The notes: a model not told the origin generated them from the letters alone. 64,000 nt of DNA from an uncultured Prevotella sp. (GCA_944320355.1 CALUHC010000035.1:223680-287679), one strand, 5' to 3'. Shown: positions 17,977 to 27,037, numbered from the stretch's first letter. Made by a program: numbers and translations.

Positions 17977-18008
17977 AAAACCATCGCCTGCAGGCAGGCG
18001 ATGGTTTT
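17977..18008 (-). terminator. Factor-independent terminator after the GT2 gene
   Basis: A 10-bp GC-rich stem (17981-17990 with 17995-18004) and 4-nt loop is flanked by A4/T4. On the minus strand it is followed by TTTTTCTTTC. It would end the transcript of the deacetylase-GT2 unit before the MATE gene. Confidence 0.75.
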
Positions 18009-18009
18009 C

Positions 18010-18212
18010 GGGAGACAGGAGGCGGGAGACAGGAGTGCAGACGATAGCTTTGTAGTCAGGAGTTCAGTAGTTGCAGGAGTTCAGACAATAGCCTTTTGCG
18101 CAACTCTGCCACATTGCTTCCACTCGCTTTTTACCTTTTTACTTCTTTACCTTTTTACCTTTACTATTGGTTTTTTTACCTTTTCACCATTCTGCTTTTT
18201 TACCTTTAAAGG
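18010..18212. repeat. Repeat words downstream of the GT2 gene
   Basis: GGAGTTCAG and CTTTTTACC words flank two copies of the family A border word (GACGATAGCTTTG near 18033, GACAATAGCCTTTTGC near 18084), without intact arms. The pyrimidine tract continues through the stop of the GT2 gene and encodes its last residues. Confidence 0.55.
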
Positions 18213-19170
18213 GGCTGGGGTTGGTTTCTCCGAGCAGCGACTCCTTGATATTGTACAACGGACGGCGCTTCACCTCGGTGTAAATCTTGCCGATGTACGC
18301 ACCGACAACGCCGATGGAGATGAGCACCATGCCGCCAACGAACCACACACTGAGTATCAGCGACGACCAGCCCGGCACCGCCGTGCCTGCCACAAGGGCA
18401 TGGATGACATATATGCCTATGGCCAGACTGATGAGCAGGAAGGCCAGTCCGAGGTAGATGATGTAGTAGATTGGCTTGACGGAAAACGACGTGATGCCGT
18501 CCAAGGCGAGCGATAGCATACGGCCGAGCGTGTACTTGGAGTGGCCGGCCTGCCGCTCGCTGATCACGTCATCGACCGTGGCCGTGTCGAGACCGATGAG
18601 TGGTATGAGGCCGCGCAGGTAGAGGTTGCGCTCCTGGTAGCCCGCCAGCATGTCAAGGGCGCGGCGGCTCATCAGGCGGAAGTCGGCGTGATTGTATATG
18701 CTCTCCACGCCCATCTTGGCCTGCAGGCGGTAGAAGGCCGTGGCCGAGAGCCGCTTCAGCAGCGGGTCGGCGGTGCGTTTCACCTTCACGCCATACACTA
18801 TGTCGCGCCCGGACTCGCACTCGCTGACCATCTGCGGTATGGCCGCGAGGTCGTCTTGCAGGTCGGCGTCGATGGTGATCACCGCGTCTGCCCTGTCCTT
18901 GGCGGCCATCATGCCCGCCATTATGGCGTTCTGGTGGCCCACGTTGCGCGCCAGGCACAGCCCGCACACGCGGCTGTCGTCAGCGTGCAGGCGGCGTATT
19001 ATCTCCCATGTGCGGTCGCGGCTGCCGTCGTTTACAAAGAGAATGAAGCTGTCCGCGGACAGCTTCCCCTCGGCGGCCATGCCGCCGAGCAGGCCGAGCA
19101 GGCGGCGCGCCGATGCCTCCAGCACCTCTTCCTCGTTGTAACAGGGCGAAACTATGGCTAACTTTATCAT
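18184..19170 (-). CDS. GtrB/DPM1-like family 2 glycosyltransferase
   Basis: This 328-residue protein has a GT2 catalytic domain (VSPCYNEEEVLEASARR, FVNDGSRDRTW, TIDADLQDD) and two C-terminal transmembrane helices (about 225-300). This is the layout of enzymes that load a sugar onto undecaprenyl phosphate. The product would be flipped and used by a GT-C enzyme on the outer face; the GtrA and GT87 genes at 41-42.6 kb are plausible partners. It overlaps the deacetylase gene by 4 bp (ATGA), so the two are coupled. The last residues are encoded by repeat DNA. Confidence 0.9.
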   Translation of the reverse strand: MIKLAIVSPCYNEEEVLEASARRLLGLLGGMAAEGKLSADSFILFVNDGSRDRTWEIIRRLHADDSRVCGLCLARNVGHQNAIMAGMMAAKDRADAVITIDADLQDDLAAIPQMVSECESGRDIVYGVKVKRTADPLLKRLSATAFYRLQAKMGVESIYNHADFRLMSRRALDMLAGYQERNLYLRGLIPLIGLDTATVDDVISERQAGHSKYTLGRMLSLALDGITSFSVKPIYYIIYLGLAFLLISLAIGIYVIHALVAGTAVPGWSSLILSVWFVGGMVLISIGVVGAYIGKIYTEVKRRPLYNIKESLLGETNPSPFKGKKAEW

Positions 19171-19952
19171 CTTTTGCTCCGGTTTATGTCTGCAAACTCA
19201 GTGAAAGTGACGAAGGGCTGCCCCATTGACTTGAGCATCTTGATGAGCCGGTCGAGACGGCCCACCATGTCCATGCCGCTATGGTTGCGGATGATGAAGG
19301 GCATACGGAACTCCGGGTGCTCGCGCAGCTCGTAGAACTCCCACGGGTGGAAATAGGTCACGAAGTAGCCGTCGTGCCTCACGACGCGGCGCACCAGGGC
19401 GTGGTAGAGCCGCTCCGGCAGGTTGTGAAGCGCGAGCCAGAACAGCGGGAAGCGCAGCAGCGGGGTGACCGAGGCAGGTATCTGCATCACGCCGCCACGC
19501 ATGAACCATGTGCGCGGAGCGCTGAGGTGCATGTATCGGCCGGGGATGAAGGCTGGGTTGAGCGACGAGTTGTAGCGGTAGCCCGCGCGTTCTATCTCGC
19601 TGTCGCTCACGGGGAACATCCTCGGCTGGCGGTATCCGTAGACGGCGCGCCCCGTGACGCGCTCCACTATCTGCTTCGACCGCTCCACGTCCGACGGCTC
19701 CGGCCGCCAGTGGTCCACGCCGTGGCAGGCCACCTCGTGCCCCTCGGCCACTATGCGGGCCATCACCTCGGGGGCGCGCTCGGCGAAGTTGCCCGTGCAG
19801 AAGAACGTGGCCCGCACGCCGTTCTGCCTCAGGCAGTCGAGGATACGGTTCGTGCCGACGACGGAAACCTTCATCCCGTCGTCCAACGAGAAGTCAACGC
19901 CGTGCTCGCGCGGCACGTCGAACTCCTCGGTATCAAAGCTAAGCAGTATCAT
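19167..19952 (-). CDS. Polysaccharide deacetylase family protein
   Basis: Starting at 19952 (MILLSFDTEEFD) gives 261 residues; the longer frame begins upstream of the promoter and is rejected. The NodB-type fold is supported by the opening LSFDTEEFD, the ATFFCTGNFAE strand, the metal-binding CHGVDHW and the FHPWEFYE segment near the C-terminus, as in DUF3473-associated deacetylases. It would remove N-acetyl groups from an envelope glycan or its lipid-linked precursor. It is the first gene of a two-gene unit with the GtrB-like transferase. Confidence 0.88.
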   Translation of the reverse strand: MILLSFDTEEFDVPREHGVDFSLDDGMKVSVVGTNRILDCLRQNGVRATFFCTGNFAERAPEVMARIVAEGHEVACHGVDHWRPEPSDVERSKQIVERVTGRAVYGYRQPRMFPVSDSEIERAGYRYNSSLNPAFIPGRYMHLSAPRTWFMRGGVMQIPASVTPLLRFPLFWLALHNLPERLYHALVRRVVRHDGYFVTYFHPWEFYELREHPEFRMPFIIRNHSGMDMVGRLDRLIKMLKSMGQPFVTFTEFADINRSKR

Positions 19953-19987
19953 TGCTATCTCTATTGTAAACCAACTAAATAACGATG

Positions 19988-19995
19988 CAAAGATA
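19988..19995 (-). promoter_or_regulatory. -7 box of the deacetylase-GT2 unit
   Basis: TATCTTTG on the minus strand lies 36 bp upstream of the start at 19952. No clear -33 TTTG is present at 19-21 bp. A TACCTTTG on the opposite strand (20038-20045) likely serves the divergent glf gene. Confidence 0.55.
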
Positions 19996-20150
19996 CAAAA
20001 ATATTTCCTATTGCCGCTTTGTGCCAAAATTTATTAGTACCTTTGTCCGCAATACCCCTGCAACATAAAGCAAAAGCATATCAAAAAAAACGGCCAACGG
20101 CCAATTGGAGGGTTACATTCACACTGCAAACAAAACGATTACGGCAACCT

Positions 20151-21284
20151 ATGGCAGAAAACAAGTACGACTATCTCATAGTGGGCGCGGGTCTGTTCGG
20201 CTCGATGTTCGCCTGCAAGGCGCACCGGGCGGGCCGCCGGTGCCTCGTGATAGACCGCCGCGACCACACGGGCGGCAACCTGTATTGCGAGCACGTGGAA
20301 GGCATCAACGTGCATAAGTACGGGGCGCACATATTCCACACGTCGAACAAAGAGGTGTGGCGGTTCGTCAACTCGATAGTGGAGTTCAACCGATATACCA
20401 ACTCGCCCGTGGCCAACTACAAGGGACAGCTGTACAACCTGCCGTTCAACATGAACACGTTCTACCAGATGTGGGGCGCGGCCACGCCCGCCGAGGCCGC
20501 CGCCGAGATAGAGCGGCAGCGCGCCGAGGCCGTGGACGCGCTGCGCCGCGCGGGCATCGGCGAGCCGCGCAACGTGGAGGAGCAGGCACTCTGCCTCGTG
20601 GGCCGCGACATCTACGAGCGGCTCATCAAGGGATACACCGAGAAGCAGTGGGGCAGGCCGTGCACAGAGCTGCCCGCCTTCATCATAAAGAGGCTGCCGG
20701 TGAGGCTGGTCTTCGACAACAACTACTTCAACGACCGCTACCAGGGCATACCTATCGGGGGCTACAACCGCCTCATCGAGGGCCTGCTCGACGGCACGGA
20801 GGTGGTCACGGGGGCCGACTTCCTGGCCGACCGCGCGCACTGGGAGGCACAGGCCCGCCGCATCGTGTTCACCGGATGCATAGACGAGTACTATGGTTAC
20901 CGCCTCGGGCGGCTCGAATACCGCACGGTGAGCTTCGAGCACGAGGTCATGGACACGCCCAACCACCAGGGCAACGCCGTGGTGAACTACACCGAGCGCA
21001 GCGTGCCATACACGCGGGTGATAGAGCACAAGCACTTCGAGATGTTCGGCGACGAGGTATATCGCTGCCCCAAGACCGTGATATCGCGCGAGTACTCCAC
21101 CGAGTGGCGCGACGGCATGGAGCCATACTATCCCATAAACAACGCGCGCAACACCGCCCTATACCTTAAATATAAGGCGCTGGCCGACGCGGAGCCGCGC
21201 GTCATCTTCGGCGGACGGCTGGCCGAATACCGCTATTACGACATGGCGCCGATAGTGGAGCGCGTGCTCGCCATGGACGTGTGA
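20151..21284 (+). CDS. glf: UDP-galactopyranose mutase
   Basis: The start is placed at 20151 (MAENKYDYLIVGAG), giving 377 residues, the normal family length. The dinucleotide-binding motif VGAGLFGSMFA is followed by the FAD contact IDRRDHTGGN. Family segments YGAHIFHTSN, GYTEKQWG and the C-terminal YPINNARN are all present. It interconverts UDP-galactopyranose and UDP-galactofuranose, so this strain probably puts galactofuranose in a surface glycan. A GT2 gene follows after a family B array. Confidence 0.95.
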   Translation: MAENKYDYLIVGAGLFGSMFACKAHRAGRRCLVIDRRDHTGGNLYCEHVEGINVHKYGAHIFHTSNKEVWRFVNSIVEFNRYTNSPVANYKGQLYNLPFNMNTFYQMWGAATPAEAAAEIERQRAEAVDALRRAGIGEPRNVEEQALCLVGRDIYERLIKGYTEKQWGRPCTELPAFIIKRLPVRLVFDNNYFNDRYQGIPIGGYNRLIEGLLDGTEVVTGADFLADRAHWEAQARRIVFTGCIDEYYGYRLGRLEYRTVSFEHEVMDTPNHQGNAVVNYTERSVPYTRVIEHKHFEMFGDEVYRCPKTVISREYSTEWRDGMEPYYPINNARNTALYLKYKALADAEPRVIFGGRLAEYRYYDMAPIVERVLAMDV

Positions 21285-21592
21285 CGGCGCCGCCGCAGGC
21301 ACCATTGAAGACACTCCGGCACGTATCAAAAAACAAAGCCTGCCGTTTGGCCGTGCAAAACGTGCCGTTTCGCGCTCCAAAACGGCACGTTCCATCGCCC
21401 GAAACGACCCGTTTCAGAGGCCAAAACGGCACGTTTTGCAACCCCACTGATTATCAATGACTTACGGAGGCGGCGCAAGGCGCGCTGCGCCGGTCAAAAA
21501 ACAAAGTTCCCAAAACGCACCCGCACGCCCGGGCCACTGCCGGAAAGGCCGGCCGGCGGCGCGGGCGCAGGCACAAAACCAGCAGAAAGAAA
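21285..21592. other. glf-GT2 intergenic region
   Basis: This 308-bp gap is largely one extended repeat: a family B array (21358-21436), the flank ACTGATTATCAATGACTTAC after it, and CAAAAAACAAAG motifs on both sides (near 21327 and 21494). The same arrangement surrounds the arrays at 29504 and 42856. Confidence 0.7.
21358..21436. repeat. 22-nt-pitch array, 4 units (family B)
   Basis: Units start at 21358, 21380, 21402 and 21424. Units 1 and 2 are mutual inverted repeats (TGC and GCA centres). Confidence 0.9.
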
Positions 21593-22615
21593 ATGACGAA
21601 CGAGAGAGTGGTAACCATCGTTGTGCCGTCGTACAACATGGAAGGATACATACGCAAGAACCTCGACTCACTCATGGCCGCCCGCAACATTGGCCGCGCC
21701 GAGGTGATAGTGGTCAACGACGGCAGCACCGACCGCACGTCGGCCATAGCCCACGAGTACCAAGAGCGGATGCCCGGCGTGGTCCGCGTGATAGACAAGC
21801 CCAACGGGCACTATGGCTCGTGCATCAACGCCGCGCTGCGCGAGGCGCGGGGACGGTACTTCAGGATACTCGACGCTGACGACTGGATGGACAGCGCGGC
21901 GCTCGAGGAGTTCATAGACAAGCTCGGAGACGCCCCGGCCGACCTCGTGGTCACGCTACGCGTGGAGGTGAAGACGGGCAGCGACGGGCGGCAGAAGCAG
22001 ACCTGCCAGCCGTTGAAAGACATGGAGTACGGGCATACATACGACGCCACGCAGTTCGAGTTCAAGGCCCACTCCGAGCACGTGGAGTTCAACATGCACA
22101 GCATGACCTACCGCACTGACGTGCTCCGGGCCATCGGCCTCAGCCTGCCCTGCGGCATCTGCTACACCGACCTGCTGTACTGCTTCATGCCGCTCGACCG
22201 CATAGCCACGCTCGTGGCCTACGACCTGCGCCTGTACCACTACCTGACCACGCGCCCCGACAGCAGCACCAGCCGCCGCTCAATGCGCCGCAACATGACG
22301 CACATGGCCCAAGTGCTCGCCCTGATGCTCGCCCACATGGAGCGCAACCCCGCCCCCACGGCGGCCATACGGGCCAACCAGCTGCGCTTCGTCACCGAAG
22401 CCACGGGGATGCTGCTCAGCTGCCTGAGGGAGCAATGGCACGTTGGGCGCAAGGAGTACGCCACGCTCGCGGACATACAGGCCGGATGGAAACGGCAGGG
22501 AGTGACCGAAAGACTCTTCCACAAGTACTACTTCAGGCCGTGGATGGCCACCGGCTCGCGCCTCGCGCTCAACCTCTCGCTCGCCCTCTGGCACATACTG
22601 CACCCACTGAAATAA
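21593..22615 (+). CDS. Family 2 glycosyltransferase
   Basis: This 340-residue GT-A enzyme opens with VTIVVPSYNMEGYI and carries VVNDGSTDRT and the metal-binding LDADDWMD. No transmembrane helix is evident, so it works at the inner membrane surface on a lipid-linked glycan. The C-terminal region (after about 200) is helical and family-specific. Its place beside glf suggests a galactofuranosyl or related transferase, but the donor cannot be read from sequence. Confidence 0.88.
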   Translation: MTNERVVTIVVPSYNMEGYIRKNLDSLMAARNIGRAEVIVVNDGSTDRTSAIAHEYQERMPGVVRVIDKPNGHYGSCINAALREARGRYFRILDADDWMDSAALEEFIDKLGDAPADLVVTLRVEVKTGSDGRQKQTCQPLKDMEYGHTYDATQFEFKAHSEHVEFNMHSMTYRTDVLRAIGLSLPCGICYTDLLYCFMPLDRIATLVAYDLRLYHYLTTRPDSSTSRRSMRRNMTHMAQVLALMLAHMERNPAPTAAIRANQLRFVTEATGMLLSCLREQWHVGRKEYATLADIQAGWKRQGVTERLFHKYYFRPWMATGSRLALNLSLALWHILHPLK

Positions 22616-22689
22616 GCACACCGCGGCCGCACAAGCCGCCCGGATTAACTGCAAAATGATTGCACAGGGCAGAAAAAATCCGCCCAACC

Positions 22690-22721
22690 GTTGGCCAATC
22701 GAAAAAGTTTGCTTAGATTTG
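22690..22721 (+). promoter_or_regulatory. Promoter of the DUF4254-GT9 unit
   Basis: GTTG at 22690-22693 (3/4 of TTTG) and TAGATTTG at 22714-22721 are spaced by 20 bp. The transcript would carry a leader of about 120 nt before the start at 22847. Confidence 0.6.
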
Positions 22722-22846
22722 CAATATGATATGCCGCGCGCGGTAAACAAAGGACAAGTTCCATTTCCGCCCGCGCGCGGCATCGACACACAGCAAAAGA
22801 CAAACAAGAATGCCGCCCGGCGGCACAAAAATAAACCAACAAGGAG

Positions 22847-23455
22847 ATGTCATTCACAGAACATTGCAACTCAATCTTCGACAAGGTGATAGCCGACTAC
22901 CACTTGCTCGACAACGTTGACACACCTGTCCAGAACCCATACAGCAGGGACTCCATAGACCACAGCCTGTACACGAAGTGCTGGATAGACACGGTTCAAT
23001 GGCACCTGGAGGACCTCATACGCGACCCGCACATCGACCCTGACGAGGCGCTCGCGCTGAAACGGCGCATAGACCGCAGCAACCAGGACCGCACGGACCT
23101 CGTGGAGCACATCGACAGCTACTTCCGCCAGACCTACAGCGAGGTGAAGCCACTGCCCGACGCGCGGCTCAACACCGAGAGCCCGGCGTGGGCCATAGAC
23201 CGGCTCTCCATCCTTGCGCTCAAAATCTACCACATGAGGGAGGAGGCCGAGCGCGCCGACGCACCGGCAGAGCACCGCGCCCGCTGCGCGGCCAAGCTGC
23301 AAGTGCTGCTCGAACAGCGCGAAGACCTCTCGCTGGCCATAGACCAGCTGCTCGAGGACATCGCCGAAGGGCGCAAGTACATGAAGGTGTACAGGCAGAT
23401 GAAGATGTATAACGACCCGGCCACCAACCCCGTGCTATATGGCAAGAAAGGCTGA
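22847..23455 (+). CDS. DUF4254 family protein
   Basis: This 202-residue soluble, mostly helical protein has conserved stretches NPYSRDSIDHSLYTKCWID and DRLSILALKIYHM, which mark DUF4254. The family is restricted to Bacteroidetes and regularly sits immediately upstream of a GT9 heptosyltransferase-like gene, as here (81-bp gap). The function is unknown; an accessory role in LPS core or lipid-linked glycan assembly is inference from context. Confidence 0.85.
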   Translation: MSFTEHCNSIFDKVIADYHLLDNVDTPVQNPYSRDSIDHSLYTKCWIDTVQWHLEDLIRDPHIDPDEALALKRRIDRSNQDRTDLVEHIDSYFRQTYSEVKPLPDARLNTESPAWAIDRLSILALKIYHMREEAERADAPAEHRARCAAKLQVLLEQREDLSLAIDQLLEDIAEGRKYMKVYRQMKMYNDPATNPVLYGKKG

Positions 23456-23536
23456 CGGCCTGGCACGGACCGCACCCACGGCCGCCGGAACGGGGGCGAG
23501 GAGCGTGGCCGGCCACAACGAAAAGCAAGCTGAGGG

Positions 23537-24622
23537 ATGAAGAAAGAGCACATCCTCATAATAAGGTTCTCGTCGCTCGGCGACGTGGCCATGACCGTGC
23601 CTGTGGTCTATTCGCTGGCCAAGGCCTACCCGCAGGTGCGCATAACGGTGCTGAGCAGGGCCTACGCACGGGCTTTCTTCGAGGACCTGGCACCCAACGT
23701 GAGCTTCATGGAGGCCGACGTGAAGCGCGAGTACCACGGAGTGCGCGGGCTGAACGCCCTATACCGGCGGCTGACGGCCAAGAACTTCACTGCCGTGGCC
23801 GACTTCCACGACGTGCTGCGCTCGGAATACCTGCGCATGAGATTCACCATAGACCGCTACAAGGTGGCCCACGTGGACAAGCACCGCAAGCTGCGGCGCC
23901 TGCTCACGGCGCAGAACAGCAAGCGCGTGGTGCAGCTGCCGACGCCTTTCATGGGCTATGCCGACACGCTGGCGCGGCTGGGCTATCCCGTCACGCTGGG
24001 CTTCCGGTCCATCTTCCCGCCCGAAGGCGGCAACCTGAACCTGCTGCCCGCCATCATCGGGGCGAAGAAAAACTACGAGCAGTGGATAGGCATCGCCCCC
24101 TTTGCCGCCCACGCCGGCAAGGTATATCCGCCACGGCTGATGCTCCGCGTCATAGAGATGGTGGCCGAGAGGCATCCCAAGGCCCGGCTGTTCCTGTTCG
24201 GGCGTGGGCAGGAAGAGGAGAAAACATTTCCCGAGTGGTGCGCCGCCGAGCCCCGCTGCGTGCATGTGGCACGCCACCTTGAGGCCATGCAACAGGAGCT
24301 CATACTCATGAGCCACCTCGACCTGATGCTCTCGATGGACAGCGCGAATATGCACCTTGCCTCGGTGGTGGGCACACCGGTGGTCAGCGTGTGGGGAGCC
24401 ACGCACCCCGCGGCCGGGTTCATGGGATGGAACCAAACTCCCGACCGCGCCGTGCAGATAGACCTGCCGTGCCGCCCGTGCAGCATCTACGGCAACAAGC
24501 CATGCCTGCGCGGCGACTTTGCCTGCATGAAGAACATCCCGCCGGAGCAAATCGTGGAGCGGATGGAGTTCGTGCTGGCCAAGACGGGGCAGAAAACGGA
24601 ACGCGACAAAGACGGAGAGTGA
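23537..24622 (+). CDS. GT9 (heptosyltransferase-like) glycosyltransferase
   Basis: This 361-residue GT-B enzyme begins ILIIRFSSLGDVAMTVPVV, the classic GT9 opening. The C-terminal half contains SMDSANMHLASVVGTPVVS and WGATHP, the nucleotide-sugar binding site of RfaF/RfaQ relatives. It probably adds a sugar to the LPS inner core in the cytoplasm. It is cotranscribed with the DUF4254 gene, and rubredoxin follows only 38 bp downstream. Confidence 0.92.
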   Translation: MKKEHILIIRFSSLGDVAMTVPVVYSLAKAYPQVRITVLSRAYARAFFEDLAPNVSFMEADVKREYHGVRGLNALYRRLTAKNFTAVADFHDVLRSEYLRMRFTIDRYKVAHVDKHRKLRRLLTAQNSKRVVQLPTPFMGYADTLARLGYPVTLGFRSIFPPEGGNLNLLPAIIGAKKNYEQWIGIAPFAAHAGKVYPPRLMLRVIEMVAERHPKARLFLFGRGQEEEKTFPEWCAAEPRCVHVARHLEAMQQELILMSHLDLMLSMDSANMHLASVVGTPVVSVWGATHPAAGFMGWNQTPDRAVQIDLPCRPCSIYGNKPCLRGDFACMKNIPPEQIVERMEFVLAKTGQKTERDKDGE

Positions 24623-24660
24623 CAACAATTACATAAACACAATCTTAAAAAACAACATTT

Positions 24661-24825
24661 ATGAAGAAGTACATTTGCGAGACCTGCGGTTACATATACG
24701 ACCCCGCAGAAGGCGATCCCGATAGCAACATCGCCCCCGGAACAGCGTTTGAAGACCTGCCCGACGACTGGGTATGCCCACTTTGCGGCGTCGGCAAGGA
24801 AGACTTCAAGCCGGTTGACGAATAA
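24661..24825 (+). CDS. Rubredoxin
   Basis: This 54-residue electron carrier contains one iron bound by four cysteines, in [11 protein letters not shown] near the N-terminus and VCPLCGVG near the C-terminus. Length and spacing are typical. It serves oxygen or peroxide detoxification in anaerobes. It is 38 bp downstream of the GT9 gene and ends in a strong terminator, so it may be the last gene of that transcript. Confidence 0.96.
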   Translation: MKKYICETCGYIYDPAEGDPDSNIAPGTAFEDLPDDWVCPLCGVGKEDFKPVDE

Positions 24826-24837
24826 ACACGCCCAAAG

Positions 24838-24872
24838 AAAGGCTGCGCAGCACACGATGCGCAGCCTTTTTT
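24838..24872 (+). terminator. Terminator after rubredoxin
   Basis: A 12-bp stem (24838-24849 with 24858-24869; core GGCTGCGCA) with an 8-nt loop ends in a run of six T. It lies 12 bp after the stop codon. Confidence 0.9.
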
Positions 24873-24938
24873 AGTCCCCTCCAACCTCTCCCTGTGGGGG
24901 AATCTGCCAAGCCAAAATAGGCTGTTAGAACCCTAAAA

Positions 24939-25128
24939 CCAAATCGGTCATTAGACCGCCAGGAATATATTTTTGTTACTTTTCAGGCCTTCCAAGTGCT
25001 TTCGCCCTGCCAGCGGCATCTTGTCTGCCGCTCTGTCTCGACGTAGCCCGCTACGCCTTCGACAAAGGCGACTGCCAATCTGCACGCCGGCAAGACGAAA
25101 GCACTTTGGACTATAATGACCGATTTGG
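24939..25128. repeat. MITE-like inverted element
   Basis: Perfect 15-bp outer arms CCAAATCGGTCATTA (24939-24953; inverted at 25114-25128) enclose a second pair of inverted arms (CCAAGTGCTTTCG at 24992; inverted at 25096). The interior (25002-25095) resembles about 10875-10965, sharing CTGCCAGCGG, CTCTGT and GCCGGCAAGACG. At 190 bp with no coding capacity, it could be a MITE or a structured RNA. Confidence 0.6.
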
Positions 25129-25264
25129 GCTAAACAATCTCATTCTGTCGCAGCGCGGACAGGCCGCCGTCCATGCGCTTTTTGACTCTTAACCCTTAAC
25201 TTTTACCTTTCTCCTTTGCTTGCATATATGCGACTAAAAACGGGCACTGCCTCCTTGACTTTCC

Positions 25265-25365
25265 GTATGTGCCGTTTCAGAACGTGAAACGGCTCGTTTT
25301 GCATTGCAATATGGCCCGTTTCGGGCGATGAAACGTGCCGTTCTGCAAGCCAGAACGGCACATTT
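25265..25365. repeat. 22-nt-pitch array, 5 units (family B)
   Basis: Units start at 25265, 25287, 25309, 25331 and 25353. Units 1, 3 and 5 are degenerate (GTATG, ATATG, GAACG instead of AAACG), but the pitch is exact. Confidence 0.85.
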
Positions 25366-25569
25366 TGCAAACCGTTGAGTATCAGCCGATTATCCAAGAC
25401 ATGGCTTATCGCTGCCTTTAACATAAAAATGTTAACGCCGGCACACGGCATCAAGCGCCAACATGACGCATGGGCTGTCTGCGGATAATCGTGTTTTCTA
25501 ATGTCCTTCAACTTCCCGAGCGGGATGAAACGGAGCGATAGCTCCACTAACCTCTTTAACTTCCAAGAC

Positions 25570-26112
25570 TCACTCCTGCCCGCCCAGCATCATCCTCTCG
25601 GCGAAGCGGTAGATTATTATGCCCGCCGTGACCGACACGTTCATGGAGTGCTTGGTGCCGAACTGAGGTATCTCAAGGCACCCGTCGCACAGGTCGATGA
25701 CCTCCTGGTGGACTCCCTTCACCTCGTTGCCCAGCACAACGGCGTAGCGCACCCCGCGCTCGGGGCTGAACTCGTGCAGCTTTGTGCTGCCCTCGGCCTG
25801 CTCCACGGCCAGCACGCGGCAGCCCCCGGCCCTCAGCCGGGCCACGGCCTCGGCGGCCGTGGGGCAGTAGTGCCACTCCACGCTGTCCTCCGCGCCGAGG
25901 GCTGTCTTGTGTATCTCGGTGGCAGGGGGCGTGGCGCTGATGCCGCAGAGCCACACCGCCTCTATGCGGAAAGCGTCGCCCGTGCGGAACACGCTGCCCA
26001 CATTGTACATCGACCGCACGTCATCGAGCACGACGGTGAGCGGCATCTTCTCCGCCTCCTTGAACTCATCGACCGTCAGCCGGCCCATCTCTATCGTCCT
26101 TAGCTTTCTCAT
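25570..26112 (-). CDS. SpoU/TrmH family RNA 2'-O-methyltransferase
   Basis: This 180-residue SPOUT-fold methyltransferase shows all three family motifs: NVGSVFRTGDAF, VVLGNEVKGV and IPQFGTKHSMNVSVTAGI. The last forms the trefoil-knot SAM pocket. The short form without an N-terminal substrate domain resembles TrmH or TrmL, so the target may be a tRNA, but this cannot be fixed from sequence. It is divergent in neighbourhood function from EamA and YjbQ but lies on the same strand, 10 bp after EamA ends. Confidence 0.92.
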   Translation of the reverse strand: MRKLRTIEMGRLTVDEFKEAEKMPLTVVLDDVRSMYNVGSVFRTGDAFRIEAVWLCGISATPPATEIHKTALGAEDSVEWHYCPTAAEAVARLRAGGCRVLAVEQAEGSTKLHEFSPERGVRYAVVLGNEVKGVHQEVIDLCDGCLEIPQFGTKHSMNVSVTAGIIIYRFAERMMLGGQE

Positions 26113-26122
26113 ACAGCCTCCG

Positions 26123-27037
26123 TCAACTCATGTCTTTATGCCTGCGGGCCACGGGAACGCGGCTCAGCAGCGGCCGCGCCACTATCAGCGTGACGGCCAC
26201 GAGAATCATGGCCGCGCCGAGAAGGATGCGCCCTGTCACCTGCTCGCCGAACACAACGGCACCTATCACCAGGGCCGTGACCGGCTCCAGCGCGCCGATG
26301 ATGGCGCTGTAGGTCGGCCCCACGTTCTTTATGGCTATGTTGATGAACAGTATCGGGATGATGGTCGGCACGAGGCCAATGCCCAGCACGTTGCCCAGGC
26401 AGGCGGCGGTCGGCGCGAGCGGGTGCAGGTTGGCGCCGAAGCCTGTGAGCGCGAAGAACAGCGCGGCACCCGCGGCGAGCACCCAGAACGTCATGCGGGC
26501 CGACGGGACGGTGCGCAATACGGAGTGGTCGACACCGACGATGTAGACGGCGTAGCACAGCGAAGACAGCGCCACGAGCGACAGCCCCACCGCGCTCAGC
26601 GCCGTCTGGCCGTCTCCCTTGTAGAGCATGGCAATGCCAGCCAGGGCCATGCCTATGCAACCGTATGTCAGCAACGACGCCCGCTCGTGGAAGAACAGCG
26701 CCATGATCACCGCCACGAGTATCGGGTAGATGAACAATATGGAGCAGGCTATGCCCGCGTCCATGTAGAGGAAGCTCTGGTATAGCGTCTGCGACGACAT
26801 GGCGAACACCACCCCGGCCAGCGCCAGCGTGCCCATCTCGCGGCGGCCCACCCTGAGGCTGCGCCCGGAGAGCAGCATAGCAGCCCCCAACACGAGCGCG
26901 GCTATGGCGAAACGGTAGAAGAGCACCGACTCCACGTCCATGCCCTGGGCGTAGAGGTTGAGCGAGAAGAGCGGGTTGGTGCCGTAGGCCACGGCGGCTA
27001 TTACGCCGCAGGCCGACCCTTTCAGCGTGCTATTCAT
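26123..27037 (-). CDS. EamA (DMT) family transporter
   Basis: This 304-residue protein has ten predicted helices arranged as two EamA repeats. GVIAAVAYGTNPLFS opens the first repeat, and SAIIGALEPVTALVIGAVVF near the C-terminus is the typical helix 9-10 region. The substrate of these metabolite exporters is unknown. It overlaps yjbQ by 8 bp and is followed by the methyltransferase after 10 bp, so the three form one operon. Confidence 0.9.
   Translation of the reverse strand: MNSTLKGSACGVIAAVAYGTNPLFSLNLYAQGMDVESVLFYRFAIAALVLGAAMLLSGRSLRVGRREMGTLALAGVVFAMSSQTLYQSFLYMDAGIACSILFIYPILVAVIMALFFHERASLLTYGCIGMALAGIAMLYKGDGQTALSAVGLSLVALSSLCYAVYIVGVDHSVLRTVPSARMTFWVLAAGAALFFALTGFGANLHPLAPTAACLGNVLGIGLVPTIIPILFINIAIKNVGPTYSAIIGALEPVTALVIGAVVFGEQVTGRILLGAAMILVAVTLIVARPLLSRVPVARRHKDMS

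Larger units (their letters stand above)
24873..25569. other. Repeat-filled region between convergent genes
   Basis: About 700 bp without a gene. It holds a MITE-like inverted element (24939-25128), a five-unit family B array (25265-25365) and TAACTCC/CTTCAACTTCC words with AACGGAGCGATA (25499-25569), a fragment also seen at 40930-41005, 47950 and 51610. Confidence 0.7.
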
